Positions 33,276-41,330 of a stretch of DNA of 64,000 nucleotides are shown one piece after another (position 1 is the stretch's first letter; the number at the start of each line of letters is the position of its first letter). Origin of the DNA: Paenibacillus sp. BIHB 4019. GTDB taxonomy: Bacteria; Bacillota; Bacilli; Paenibacillales; Paenibacillaceae. The stretch is from the NCBI RefSeq assembly GCF_002741035.1, contig NZ_CP016808.1, positions 4,698,501-4,762,500 of the forward strand, given 5' to 3'. A program made the translations under genes and the position numbers. The notes under the pieces were generated by a model. The model was not told the DNA's origin, did no database searches, and was given only the letters and a program-made list of their open reading frames with translations.

Positions 33276-34373
33276 TTGCTTTATTCTTCATTGGGTAAGC
33301 CGATATTTTTTCGAATGGATCCAGAGAAAGCCCACCATTTGGTTATCGATGGTTTGCATGCTGCTGGGCGCGTACCTGGCATGACGAGCATCATGCATGC
33401 GATGTACGGGGTAAATGAGACGCCGGAGCTTGCCGTGGATTTATTCGGCATTCATTTTCCGCATCCGATCGGACTCGCGGCAGGGCTGGATAAGAACGCG
33501 AAGGCGGCAGACGGATTTTCCAGCATAGGCTTTGGCTTTATGGAAGTAGGAACGGTAACTCCGAAAAGCCAGCCAGGCAATGAGCAGCCGAGACTATTCC
33601 GTCTTCCGCCAGATGAAGCGCTGATTAACCGGATGGGCTTCAATAATGATGGCGTTGATGCGATGGCAGAGCGGCTGAATAAGCGCAAAATACACCGCAT
33701 CCCGCTCGCTGTCAATATCGGAAAAAACAAAGTAACGCCCAATGAGCTTGCACATGAGGATTATCGCTTATGCATTCAGGCGCTGTACGGGCAGGGCGAT
33801 TTTTTTGTCGTCAACATTAGCTCGCCTAATACGCCGGACTTGCGTGCGCTGCAGCATGGGGATGAGCTGAGACTGCTCCTTGATACCGTTTTGGAGGAAA
33901 TCAGGCAGCAGGCGTCGAAATCAGGTAAAAGCGCGAAGCCAGTGCTAGTCAAAATAGCTCCGGACATGACGGATGAGCAGCTTAAGCTGACGGTAGCAAC
34001 CATTAAGGACAGTGGGGTTTCCGGCATTATTGCGACGAATACGACCGTGTCACGCACCGGGCTTACTCATTCGAACGCTGGGGAAATGGGCGGCCTTAGC
34101 GGCGTGCCAGTGCGCGAGCGATCGACGGAGGTTATTCGTGCAGTTTACCGTCAGACAGAGGGCAAGCTGCCGATCATTGGCTCGGGAGGCATTTTCACTG
34201 CCGCTGATGCATACGATAAAATCCGCGCTGGGGCCTCGTTGGTTGAAGTATATACGGCCTTAATCTATAAGGGCCCAGGCTTGCTGCGTGAACTGACCAG
34301 CGGCTTGAAAGAGCGCTTGCGCAAAGATGGCTACCGCAGCATAACGGAGGCTATTGGCGCAGACCATAGATAA
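33276..34373 (+). CDS. pyrD: Dihydroorotate dehydrogenase, class 2 (quinone-linked)
   Basis: A 365-residue membrane-associated flavoenzyme: dihydroorotate to orotate in pyrimidine synthesis, electrons passing to quinone. The N-terminal helix region (FFRMDPEKAHHLVIDGLHAAG) is the class 2 extension; the active-site base is the Ser of NISSPNTPDLR. Further motifs are GLAAGLDKNAKA, GFMEVGTVTPKSQPGN and IGSGGIFTAADAYDKIRAGA. Many Bacillales instead use class 1B (PyrD with PyrK). The start is TTG 33276, with GGAGTGAG 5 nt upstream. Seventeen bp separate it from relQ, so the two are likely co-transcribed. Confidence 0.94.
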   Translation: MLYSSLGKPIFFRMDPEKAHHLVIDGLHAAGRVPGMTSIMHAMYGVNETPELAVDLFGIHFPHPIGLAAGLDKNAKAADGFSSIGFGFMEVGTVTPKSQPGNEQPRLFRLPPDEALINRMGFNNDGVDAMAERLNKRKIHRIPLAVNIGKNKVTPNELAHEDYRLCIQALYGQGDFFVVNISSPNTPDLRALQHGDELRLLLDTVLEEIRQQASKSGKSAKPVLVKIAPDMTDEQLKLTVATIKDSGVSGIIATNTTVSRTGLTHSNAGEMGGLSGVPVRERSTEVIRAVYRQTEGKLPIIGSGGIFTAADAYDKIRAGASLVEVYTALIYKGPGLLRELTSGLKERLRKDGYRSITEAIGADHR

Positions 34374-34391
34374 GATGAGGAGGCGGCCCTG

Positions 34392-35195
34392 ATGGATGGA
34401 CGAGACTGGAATCTATTTTTACAGCCTTACGAGCAAACAGTTGAAGAACTCAAAGTTAAATTTAAAACGCTGCGCGTAGAGCTGAAAAGGCGGGAATCCT
34501 ATTCGCCAATTGAATTTGTCACAGGCCGAGTGAAGAAGGTTTCGAGCGTTTTGGAGAAGGCAAGGCGGCTGCATGTGCCAGCGGACCAGCTGGAGCAAGG
34601 GATTGAGGATATTGCAGGGATTCGCATTATGTGCCAGTTCGTCGATGATATTCACCGGGTTGCTGGATTAATTCGTTCGCGCAAAGATTTGAGGCTTGTG
34701 AATGAGAAGGATTATATTACGAATTACAAGGATAGCGGTTATCGCAGCTATCATATGATCGTGGAATATCCTGTCCAAACGGCGCTCGGTCAGAAAAAAG
34801 TATTGGCAGAAATTCAGATTCGCACACTGGCGATGAATTTCTGGGCGACGATCGAGCACTCGCTGAACTATAAATATAAGGAAAGCCTGCCTGAGGACGT
34901 GCGACTGCGTCTCAAAAAGGCGGCGGAGGCAGCCTCATCCCTAGATGAGGAGATGTCGAGCATTCGCCATGAAATTTTGGATGCGCAGCGCGGCTTCGAG
35001 GAAAGCTCGAATGTTGTCAGCAAAGTGCTCAGCACGATACAGGATCTTTATTTTTACCACCGTGTCCGGGAGGCAGCCCAATTTCAGATGAAATTTAATG
35101 AAATGTGGGAGCAGGAGGATTTGTTTGGGCTCCAGCAGCTTGCTTTAGACGTTGAAGCGGCGGTTTTGCGGGCGAAGAAAGGCACGCAAAGCTAA
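34392..35195 (+). CDS. relQ: Small alarmone synthetase, RelQ/SasB-like
   Basis: A 267-residue (p)ppGpp synthetase without hydrolase or regulatory domains. It follows Bacillus YjbM (SasB/RelQ) closely as I recall it: FLQPYEQTVEELKVK, SPIEFVTGRVKKVSSVLEKA, the DIAGIRIMCQFVDDI substrate motif, KDSGYRSYHMIVEYP and IQIRTLAMNFWATIEHSLNYKY. A C-terminal extension of roughly 50 residues (from about 215), predicted helical, goes beyond the Bacillus protein. RelQ enzymes form tetramers that are stimulated by pppGpp. The gene lies directly behind pyrD, with GAGGAGG before the ATG. Confidence 0.93.
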   Translation: MDGRDWNLFLQPYEQTVEELKVKFKTLRVELKRRESYSPIEFVTGRVKKVSSVLEKARRLHVPADQLEQGIEDIAGIRIMCQFVDDIHRVAGLIRSRKDLRLVNEKDYITNYKDSGYRSYHMIVEYPVQTALGQKKVLAEIQIRTLAMNFWATIEHSLNYKYKESLPEDVRLRLKKAAEAASSLDEEMSSIRHEILDAQRGFEESSNVVSKVLSTIQDLYFYHRVREAAQFQMKFNEMWEQEDLFGLQQLALDVEAAVLRAKKGTQS

Positions 35196-35196
35196 T

Positions 35197-35242
35197 AACA
35201 AACCTCCAGTGGCGCGCAAGCGAGCGCCTTTGGGGGTTTGTT
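35197..35242 (+). terminator. Probable intrinsic terminator after relQ
   Basis: Long imperfect hairpin with outer arms AACAAACCTCCA / TTGGGGGTTTGTT and inner GGCGC / GCGCC; the T-tract is poor. Confidence 0.6.
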
Positions 35243-35281
35243 GCATAAAGAGGGAAGCAGATAGTTGAAGGAGAGATCGTT

Positions 35282-36037
35282 TTGGCAGCAAAAATAAGGC
35301 TGGACAAGCTGTTGGCCCATACGGGCAACGGCACGAGAAGCGAAATTAAAAAATTCGTCAAGCAGGGACTCATTACCGTTGACGGGGTTGTAGTCAAGGA
35401 TAGCGGCATGATCATTAATCCCGAAATGCATGAGGTCAGATTTGAAGGACGGCAGGTCAATTACCGGGAATTTGCTTATTTTATGATGAACAAGCCAGCA
35501 GGAGTCGTATCGGCGACGGAGGATCGCAAAGACGAAACGGTCATCGATTTGCTCGAAAACGAAGATCAAGCGATCCAGCCTTTTCCGGTCGGACGTCTGG
35601 ACAAGGATACGGTTGGCCTGCTGCTATTGACCAATGACGGACAGCTAGCCCACGAGCTGCTGTCGCCGCGCAAGCATGTGCCCAAAACGTATGAGGCGGT
35701 CGTGCGAGGCAATGTAGGCCGTGCCGATCAGGATCAGTTCGCTGCGGGTGTCGAGCTGGATGATGGGTATGTGACGATGCCTGCCCGTTTGAATATACGG
35801 AGCCAGGAACAGACAGATGCTGGCGTTATGTCGATGATTACGCTAACGATTATGGAAGGGAAGTTCCATCAGGTGAAGCGGATGTTTGAGGCAGTAGGCA
35901 AACAGGTTGTCCATTTAAAGCGAGTGGCCATGGGCCCTCTGGCGCTGGACACTGAGTTGGAAGAGGGAAGCTACCGCGAGCTGACAGAAGGCGAGCTGGA
36001 GCTGCTTCGCACTTATCGACGGACAGATTTGCAATAA
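35282..36037 (+). CDS. RsuA-family rRNA pseudouridine synthase
   Basis: A 251-residue enzyme. An N-terminal S4 RNA-binding domain (IRLDKLLAHTGNGTRSEIKKFVKQGLITVDG) is followed by the catalytic domain, with the active-site Asp in PVGRLDKDTVGLLLLTNDG. Motifs YFMMNKPAGVVSAT, KTYEAVVRG and EGKFHQVKRMF are those of the RsuA branch, which modifies a single uridine of 16S rRNA in E. coli. It is like the Bacillus YtzG protein. The start is TTG 35282 with AAGGAGAG 6 nt upstream. The target uridine is inferred. Confidence 0.9.
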   Translation: MAAKIRLDKLLAHTGNGTRSEIKKFVKQGLITVDGVVVKDSGMIINPEMHEVRFEGRQVNYREFAYFMMNKPAGVVSATEDRKDETVIDLLENEDQAIQPFPVGRLDKDTVGLLLLTNDGQLAHELLSPRKHVPKTYEAVVRGNVGRADQDQFAAGVELDDGYVTMPARLNIRSQEQTDAGVMSMITLTIMEGKFHQVKRMFEAVGKQVVHLKRVAMGPLALDTELEEGSYRELTEGELELLRTYRRTDLQ

Positions 36038-36172
36038 TGACGTGCTATACAAAATAGCAGGTAAAGGTTCAACATAAGCGGAATAGGGGCTGCCTTTCAA
36101 GCATGATGAATGAGACAATCTGTCGGCATCATAGGGTAGGTTAATAAATACCATTCCTGAGGTGATTGCTGC

Positions 36173-36385
36173 TTGCGCGTCCAAACCTTTAAAGTGTACG
36201 TCATTACTTCAGCAGATATTAGGCGTTTCATCCTAATTGAAATCGTAATCGGCATGCTGACATACAATGTGGGGCTTAAGCTGCTTCATAACGCTATATT
36301 GGCAGGAACGTTGAGCTTTGCAGGAACCGAGAGCATTAAGCGGAGCTTGCGGCTAATCAGGCGTAAGGGTGAAAATAAAAAGTGA
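36173..36385 (+). CDS. Possible small basic membrane protein, unknown
   Basis: A 70-residue frame starting at TTG 36173, with GAGGTGA 7 nt upstream. It has one or two hydrophobic segments (about residues 19-45) and a basic C-terminus (RSLRLIRRKGENKK). I do not recognise a family. It could be a spurious frame, but the ribosome binding site and the hairpins directly after the stop support it. Confidence 0.4.
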   Translation: MRVQTFKVYVITSADIRRFILIEIVIGMLTYNVGLKLLHNAILAGTLSFAGTESIKRSLRLIRRKGENKK

Positions 36386-36422
36386 GCGTTGCTCCTTGCA
36401 CAGCAGGAGCAGTAAGTCGCAG

Positions 36423-36459
36423 AAAAAACCGCCGGGAGCGCGAATCCTGGCGGTTTTTT
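36423..36459. terminator. Bidirectional terminator
   Basis: AAAAAACCGCC and GGCGGTTTTTT arms (11 bp) with a 15-nt loop. It ends the minus-strand YjcZ-like gene and anything arriving from the left. A smaller stem, GCTCCT/AGGAGC, lies just upstream at about 36389-36410. Confidence 0.85.
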
Positions 36460-36480
36460 ACATTCTGTGTTGGGTTAGGA

Positions 36481-36573
36481 TTAGTACAAAAATCCTTTAG
36501 TTATGATGACCAGAAGAATAAACAGGACCAGGATGGCACCCGTCGATGTGAAGCCTCCATGTACACCAGACAT
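36481..36573 (-). CDS. YjcZ-family small sporulation protein (30 residues)
   Basis: From ATG 36573 the frame encodes MSGVHGGFTSTGAILVLFIL and then LVIITKGFLY. The MSG-x-x-GGF start, followed by one hydrophobic helix (VLFILLVII), is the pattern of the YjcZ/YjcM small sporulation proteins of Bacillales. A perfect GGAGG lies 7 nt before the ATG and a terminator follows directly. These proteins are made in the developing spore; their function is not known. The gene is too short for most ORF callers. Confidence 0.85.
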   Translation of the reverse strand: MSGVHGGFTSTGAILVLFILLVIITKGFLY

Positions 36574-36782
36574 GCTAATTCCTCCTGTACAGTTAATTTC
36601 CGGCTTAGGGTGCTGCTTCATTTAAATGATCTCTTCCCTGCCGCTCGGTATACTGTATTGTATGTTTTTCGCCCTGTTTGGAATGGACTCCTGTCATGGG
36701 TCATTTATAATTGGGCGCTAGTAAGGCCGCTAACTCCGGCGGTTTATGATGGATGTTACTGAGGCGAATGCCTGGGAAGGAT

Positions 36783-36826
36783 GAAAAAAGCAGCCTTCGC
36801 CGATAGGAATCGACGGAAAGCTGCTT
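36783..36826 (-). terminator. Intrinsic terminator of the RGG-tailed helicase gene
   Basis: AAGCAGC (36788-36794) pairs with GCTGCTT (36820-36826), with an inner CGCCGAT/ATCGACG stem; on the minus strand TTTTTTC follows. Confidence 0.8.
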
Positions 36827-36837
36827 GAAAGGTAAAT

Positions 36838-38625
36838 TTATCTTTTGCGACCGCGACTGTTTCCAGCTCCGCCGCCACGGGAAGGGCTGGATCCACGGCT
36901 GGAACCGCTGGAATTGCGACCGCCGCTGCCAGAACCAGAGCTGCGTCCACCGGAGCTCCGTCCTCCAGAGCTGCGTGGTGCACCTGAGGAGGAACGTTCG
37001 CTGCGCTCACCGCCGCCGAAGCTGCGAGGTCCGGCAGGACGTTCGCTGCGCTCACCGCCACCGAAGCTGCGAGGACCGGCAGGGCGTTCGCTGCGCTCGC
37101 CGCCGCCGAAGCTGCGAGGACCGGTAGGACGTTCGCTGCGGTCTCCGCCGCCGAAGCTGCGTGGGCCTGAGGAACGTTCACTGCGCTCACCGCCACCGAA
37201 GCTGCGCGCTCCATTGCCGCCACGCTTGCTTCCAGTATCGCCGCCGCTTGCTGCTTCCCATGGGCTGCCGCCGCCTGACTTGCTTGGGGCTGCTGACCGT
37301 TCAGCCTGCTGCCCACGGCCTCTGCCGCCAGCTTGCTGGCGTCCGCGTCCACCGGAGGATTCGCCGCCTCGGCGACCTTGCTGGCCGGAACGTCCAGAAT
37401 CGCGTCCGCCACGTGCTCTGCCGCCGCGCTCTGACGAGGAGGAATCTCCGCGGCCATATGCTTTGGCTGGAGCTGCTGAGCGTTTCGTGCTGTCGGCTGT
37501 TAATTGGCCTTCTTCATCAATCGTAAAGCGCTGCAGCGAAGCATCGATGCTTCGCTCAATATGAGCAACAGCGCCGCGATCATGCGGCGAAGAGAGAGTT
37601 ACCGCTGTACCGCGCTGTCCTGCACGACCTGTACGGCCGATACGGTGAATATAAATTTCTGAATCCTGCGGCACATCATAGTTGTATACATGGGTGACGC
37701 CTTCTACATCAAGCCCGCGCGCAGCGACATCCGTTGCGACGAGAATTTGCAGCTTGGCATCGCGGAAACGCTTCATAACTTGCTCGCGCTTCGCTTGTGT
37801 CAAATCGCCGTGCAGCTCATCCGAAGGAATGCCTTTATCCTGCAGGGCTGCATTCAGTTTTTTGGCCCGCACCTTCGTCCGGCAGAAAATAACGGCCAAA
37901 TAAGGGTTATGCTGCTCAATCAGCTGCATAACGGCACGTTCACGTCCGCGATCTGTCGTTTCAATGACGAATTGCTTAATGTTGTCCAGCGTTACATGCG
38001 TGCTTTGAATACGAATATCGACTGGTGTATTCATATAATTGGCAGCAAGGCGCTTAATTGCTTCCGGCATCGTAGCCGAAAACAGCATCGTCTGGCGAGC
38101 TCTAGGCATATGCGCGATAATGTTCTCGACCTCTGGCAGGAAGCCCATATGCAGCATTTGGTCAGCCTCATCAAGCACGAGCATTTTCAGCTTGCCCAGG
38201 TTGATCGTCTCCCGGCGAATATGGTCAAGCAATCGTCCAGGTGTTGCTACAACGATATGGGGAGCATTGTTCAGCTTGCGAATTTGTGCAACAACATCCT
38301 GCCCGCCGTAAGCAGCTAGCACCGTAGCGCCAACGGTCGGAGCAAGCTTCGTGAGCTCGCTCGTAATTTGAATAGCGAGCTCACGGGTTGGAGTCAATAT
38401 AAGCGCCTGCACCTGTTCCTTGTGCACTTGAATGCGCTGCAATATAGGCAAGGCAAAGGCAAGCGTTTTGCCTGTTCCGGTTTGAGCTTGGGCAATGACG
38501 TCTTGTCCCGCAAGCAGTACGGGAATCGATTTCTTTTGAACCGGGGTTGGCTCGGTAATTCCGTTCTCATGGAGACGCGAGGCCAGCTCCGGCATGACGC
38601 CCATTGCAGTAAAATCAGTTGACAT
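36838..38625 (-). CDS. DEAD-box RNA helicase with repetitive RGG-like tail
   Basis: A 595-residue RNA helicase. Core motifs: [17 protein letters not shown] (about 47-54), [27 protein letters not shown] (about 151-161), [28 protein letters not shown] and [10 protein letters not shown]. From about residue 385 to the end the protein is disordered and built of Gly, Ser, Arg and Pro, including about five tandem 15-residue units of the type RSFGGGERSERPAGP, then RGG-like repeats ending in GRKR. Such tails bind RNA without sequence preference and can drive condensate formation. The role is probably ribosome assembly or cold adaptation. The tail is so GC-rich that long antisense frames appear; they are shadows. 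Confidence 0.93.
   Translation of the reverse strand: MSTDFTAMGVMPELASRLHENGITEPTPVQKKSIPVLLAGQDVIAQAQTGTGKTLAFALPILQRIQVHKEQVQALILTPTRELAIQITSELTKLAPTVGATVLAAYGGQDVVAQIRKLNNAPHIVVATPGRLLDHIRRETINLGKLKMLVLDEADQMLHMGFLPEVENIIAHMPRARQTMLFSATMPEAIKRLAANYMNTPVDIRIQSTHVTLDNIKQFVIETTDRGRERAVMQLIEQHNPYLAVIFCRTKVRAKKLNAALQDKGIPSDELHGDLTQAKREQVMKRFRDAKLQILVATDVAARGLDVEGVTHVYNYDVPQDSEIYIHRIGRTGRAGQRGTAVTLSSPHDRGAVAHIERSIDASLQRFTIDEEGQLTADSTKRSAAPAKAYGRGDSSSSERGGRARGGRDSGRSGQQGRRGGESSGGRGRQQAGGRGRGQQAERSAAPSKSGGGSPWEAASGGDTGSKRGGNGARSFGGGERSERSSGPRSFGGGDRSERPTGPRSFGGGERSERPAGPRSFGGGERSERPAGPRSFGGGERSERSSSGAPRSSGGRSSGGRSSGSGSGGRNSSGSSRGSSPSRGGGAGNSRGRKR
36991..37209 (-). repeat. 45-bp in-frame tandem repeats in the helicase tail
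   Basis: Complete units lie at 37021-37065, 37066-37110, 37111-37155 and 37156-37200, with partial units on both sides. Each starts with GCTGCG on the plus strand and encodes the 15-residue RSFGGG(E/D)RSER unit on the minus strand. Confidence 0.92.
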
Positions 38626-38810
38626 TAGACAATTTCCTCATTTCATAAAACATCGTTTGGTGTTAAGTATAACAGGTTGTACCCATCATGTGCATCTTTC
38701 CTGCACATATGCTATGCTATTTTGAAAGAAAAGTATGAAGTATGGTGAGAAAAGTCGTAACGGAGAGCATACTTTGGTCATCACGCTTTTTTGAAAAGGA
38801 AGGTTAATCT

Positions 38811-39011
38811 ATGAACGGAACGAATCGCGCGGCAATCAAGCCGGGCCAGCAGGTCGACATTGTGCTTAAGCAGGATCAGCGTACAGGCAAGCTGACGAGA
38901 GGCATCGTCAAGGATTTGCTGACGAACTCCGGCACGCATCCGCATGGCATTAAAGTTCGGTTGACTGACGGGCAAGTAGGCCGCGTTAAGCATATTTTAC
39001 CAATGGAATAA
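38811..39011 (+). CDS. ywbE: YwbE-family protein
   Basis: A 66-residue protein matching the YwbE family of Bacillota: NRAAIKPGQQVDIVLKQDQRTGKLTRGIVKDLLT, then the SGTHPHGIKVRLTDGQVGRV run. It is a small beta-rich KOW/SH3-like protein of unknown function. AAAGGAAGG lies 8 nt before the ATG. The next gene starts 12 bp downstream, so both form an operon. Confidence 0.92.
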   Translation: MNGTNRAAIKPGQQVDIVLKQDQRTGKLTRGIVKDLLTNSGTHPHGIKVRLTDGQVGRVKHILPME

Positions 39012-39023
39012 GGAGATGGGCGG

Positions 39024-39326
39024 GTGGCATTTGGCATATCCAGAACCGAAATGAATGCTTGGAAGGAACGGGTGCAGAGCGGCGAAATCGCTTTTTTGAC
39101 GCATTATTGGCTGGACCCGCGCTTTCCCGGCATGAAGACGGTAACGAAGGTAGGCTGCTCCAATATAGACAAGCTGGCGCAGTGGTGCACGTCTTATGGG
39201 CTCGATCCCCGGTATATTCACTACCGCGACAACTATCCGCATTTTGATCTGTTTGGGCCTAAGCAGCGTCCAATCTTAATGGCGGAGCAGCAGTTCGACC
39301 AAATAACCCGCTTTAGATTGCTTTAA
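39024..39326 (+). CDS. Conserved small protein (YneQ-like)
   Basis: A 100-residue protein from GTG 39024, with AAGGAGA 8 nt upstream, 12 bp behind ywbE. It is rich in Trp, Tyr and His (FLTHYWLDPRFPGMKTVTKVGC, PHFDLFGPKQRP). I recall a similar Bacillus protein named YneQ, but that is from memory and low certainty. No catalytic motif is obvious; several conserved-looking His and Asp residues could bind metal. Function unknown. Confidence 0.7.
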   Translation: MAFGISRTEMNAWKERVQSGEIAFLTHYWLDPRFPGMKTVTKVGCSNIDKLAQWCTSYGLDPRYIHYRDNYPHFDLFGPKQRPILMAEQQFDQITRFRLL

Positions 39327-39345
39327 TGGTAATTGGAATGGCATT

Positions 39346-39368
39346 GCCGCCGTCAGGGCGGCTGTTTT
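39346..39368 (+). terminator. Probable intrinsic terminator
   Basis: GCCGCC and GGCGGC with a 5-nt loop, followed by TGTTTTGC. It lies 20 bp after the YneQ-like gene. Confidence 0.6.
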
Positions 39369-39493
39369 GCTTCGACAAGAGGGCGGCAATATTGCAGGGC
39401 ATGCAAATTGCGAGATTTTATTTTACTAGTTTTAATGAAACTGATCGTAGAAAAAGTTCAAATATTGGATAGCAAAGCGAGGGAGAACGGTTC

Positions 39494-40750
39494 ATGGAGC
39501 AGGAGCAGGGAAAACAACAGTTGCTCAAGTATTTTCAAGAATGGATTACGTTTGTGGAAGGGCTGGAGCAGCAGGAGGAAGCGGTGTGGGAGCTCAGCTT
39601 GGCTCCGGGAAAATGGTCCGTTCGCGAAGCCGTCGCTCATATTGCGCTCTGGGATCGTTATTTTCTTACGACGGCAATTGAGAGATTAAGCCGGCAGCAG
39701 GAGCTGACGCTCAAGCATTTGGATTATGATGCATTTAATGAAAATGCCCGCCTGTATGGTCGTTATACTTCAATTGCAAAGCTGGTCAGGCAGACGATTC
39801 AAGACCGTGAAGCGATTGTTGGGATCATCGAAGCTTTGCCGGAGCAGCATTATGCGGCTGAATACATAGACGGCGATGGGCATCCATTCCGGCTGCAGGC
39901 ATATTTGACAGATTTTATCGCTCATGATCGGCATCATATGGGCCAGATAAAGCAGCTTTTGGACAGTGCCGCATTAAAGTCGCCATCTGAGGAGCAGCTG
40001 CATCTTAAGCTGGAGGAGCTGTCGATGAATGCTTGGCCTGCGCTTCAGGTGCTGATGTATGAGGGGTGGCAGCTGCGTCTGGCGAATGGTTATACCAAAC
40101 GGTCAAACTCCATCGTGCCAGCAGCCTGCAGCGGGGAAATGCTTTCGCACAAAATCACCTATGGCGAAGCTTTTTATACGGCGCGTGGAATGGATACAGC
40201 CTATAAAATCACGCCATTCTCCCAGCCGCCGGAGCTGGATGAGACGCTCGCGCTGCGAGGCTACGACAAAATAGACCCTGTCTATGTCAAGACGGCGGCC
40301 CTTGCTCAAATGCGACAACCGGCTGGCGGGCTGGATGTTCGCATCGACACATTTTTAAGTGAAGCTTGGCTGGAAGCCTATATGTCGATGGCGAAGCATA
40401 CCGATGATGAGCGGGAGACGCTGAAAAATATGTTTGCATCACCGCCGTTTCAGACGGGCTTTGCTGTGCTTTATGTAGAGGGAGTGCCAGCGGCTTGCGG
40501 TATTGGCGTGATGGAGCGGGGATATATCGGGCTGTATGCCGTCGTGACTTCACCAGATTTTCGCAGGCGTGGATTTGGCGAGCAGCTTCTGCTGCATATT
40601 TTGCAGTGGGGCAAGGAAAATGGGGCGGAGCACAGCTATTTGCTCGTGACGCATGCCAATGATGCGGCGAACCGCTTGTATGACAAGCTAGGCTTTACGC
40701 TGCAATATAACTACTGGTATCGGGTGAAAAAATTACCGGCGTCCCTTTAA
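39494..40750 (+). CDS. DinB-fold/YfiT-like domain fused to a GNAT acetyltransferase
   Basis: A 418-residue two-part protein. Residues 1-165 form a DinB/YfiT-type four-helix bundle with a likely metal triad, His49, His144 and His148 (AVAHIALWDR and DFIAHDRHHMGQ). This fold includes bacillithiol and other thiol transferases. From about residue 170 a GNAT protein follows: MNAWPALQVLMYEGWQLRLANGYTKRSNS at its N-terminal half, and the acetyl-CoA motif A GLYAVVTSPDFRRRGFGEQLL (about 341-362). The C-terminus DAANRLYDKLGF is also typical GNAT. The joint function is unknown; coupled thiol transfer and acetylation is only a guess. GAGGGAGAA lies before the ATG; VanZ follows after 27 bp. Confidence 0.85.
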   Translation: MEQEQGKQQLLKYFQEWITFVEGLEQQEEAVWELSLAPGKWSVREAVAHIALWDRYFLTTAIERLSRQQELTLKHLDYDAFNENARLYGRYTSIAKLVRQTIQDREAIVGIIEALPEQHYAAEYIDGDGHPFRLQAYLTDFIAHDRHHMGQIKQLLDSAALKSPSEEQLHLKLEELSMNAWPALQVLMYEGWQLRLANGYTKRSNSIVPAACSGEMLSHKITYGEAFYTARGMDTAYKITPFSQPPELDETLALRGYDKIDPVYVKTAALAQMRQPAGGLDVRIDTFLSEAWLEAYMSMAKHTDDERETLKNMFASPPFQTGFAVLYVEGVPAACGIGVMERGYIGLYAVVTSPDFRRRGFGEQLLLHILQWGKENGAEHSYLLVTHANDAANRLYDKLGFTLQYNYWYRVKKLPASL

Positions 40751-40777
40751 CCCGGGCGAAGTGGAGGGGCGATTACG

Positions 40778-41254
40778 TTGAAGCAGGCAGGCGGAATATT
40801 CGATTCCTTTGCTCAAAAAGTGACAGCTATTCTTATTTTCGTTTATACGATGTGGCTCATTTATGCAATGTTTTTTGGCTTTGGCCGGCAGGCGAGAAGC
40901 AGTGCGGAGCTGCGATATAATATCATTCCTTTTTCAACTATCAAGCTTTATGTAACGAACTTTCATCATATGCCTTTTATCGATTGGATCATTAATATGG
41001 GCGGCAATATTGTCGTATTTGTACCCTTTGGCTTGGCGCTTCCAATTGTTTTCCGCTGGCGGCTGGGCAAGGTGCTGCTGTCGTTTGTGCTGTTTATTAC
41101 GCTGCTGGAAGTGCTGCAAATGCTTACGAGGCGCGGCAGCTTCGACATTGATGATATTCTCATGAACAGTGCCGCTGTTGTTCTTGGCTATGGCATTGTT
41201 TTCTGGTTTCGGAAGCTGGCAGTTGGCAAAAAAGGCATTCAAAGAACCTATTGA
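40778..41254 (+). CDS. VanZ-family membrane protein
   Basis: A 158-residue protein with four hydrophobic helices and the VanZ core: RYNIIPFSTIKLY, NMGGNIVVFVPFGLALPI, LLEVLQMLTRRGSFDIDDILMNSAAVVLGY. VanZ itself gives low-level teicoplanin resistance in enterococci; most relatives, like this one, are outside van clusters and have no known role. The start is TTG 40778 with GGAGGGG 8 nt upstream. Confidence 0.88.
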   Translation: MKQAGGIFDSFAQKVTAILIFVYTMWLIYAMFFGFGRQARSSAELRYNIIPFSTIKLYVTNFHHMPFIDWIINMGGNIVVFVPFGLALPIVFRWRLGKVLLSFVLFITLLEVLQMLTRRGSFDIDDILMNSAAVVLGYGIVFWFRKLAVGKKGIQRTY

Positions 41255-41280
41255 TGATTCCATTCTATCAGGGGACATAG

Positions 41281-41324
41281 ACAGCGCCCCGGACTCTCTT
41301 AATAAGAGAAGGCCGGGGCGCTGT
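41281..41324. terminator. Bidirectional terminator between vanZ-like gene and lplJ
   Basis: ACAGCGCCCCGG pairs with CCGGGGCGCTGT (12 bp), with an inner CTCTTA/TAAGAG stem, followed by TTATTTTTATT. Confidence 0.92.
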
Positions 41325-41330
41325 TTATTT

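Noticed and set aside
33001-33384. 127-codon plus-strand frame before pyrD
   Set aside because: It is antisense to the 46-residue membrane gene and overlaps the pyrD start; no ribosome binding site, and the clear TTG start with GGAGTGAG belongs to pyrD.
36382-36762. 126-codon plus-strand frame over the YjcZ-like gene
   Set aside because: It crosses a perfect bidirectional terminator and has no start signal; the short minus-strand gene has all signals.
36756-37564. Long Pro/Arg-rich and Ala/Val-rich frames on both strands over the RGG helicase tail
   Set aside because: They arise from the GC-rich 45-bp repeats, which have no stops in other frames. The helicase frame continues from a complete DEAD-box core, so only that one is real.
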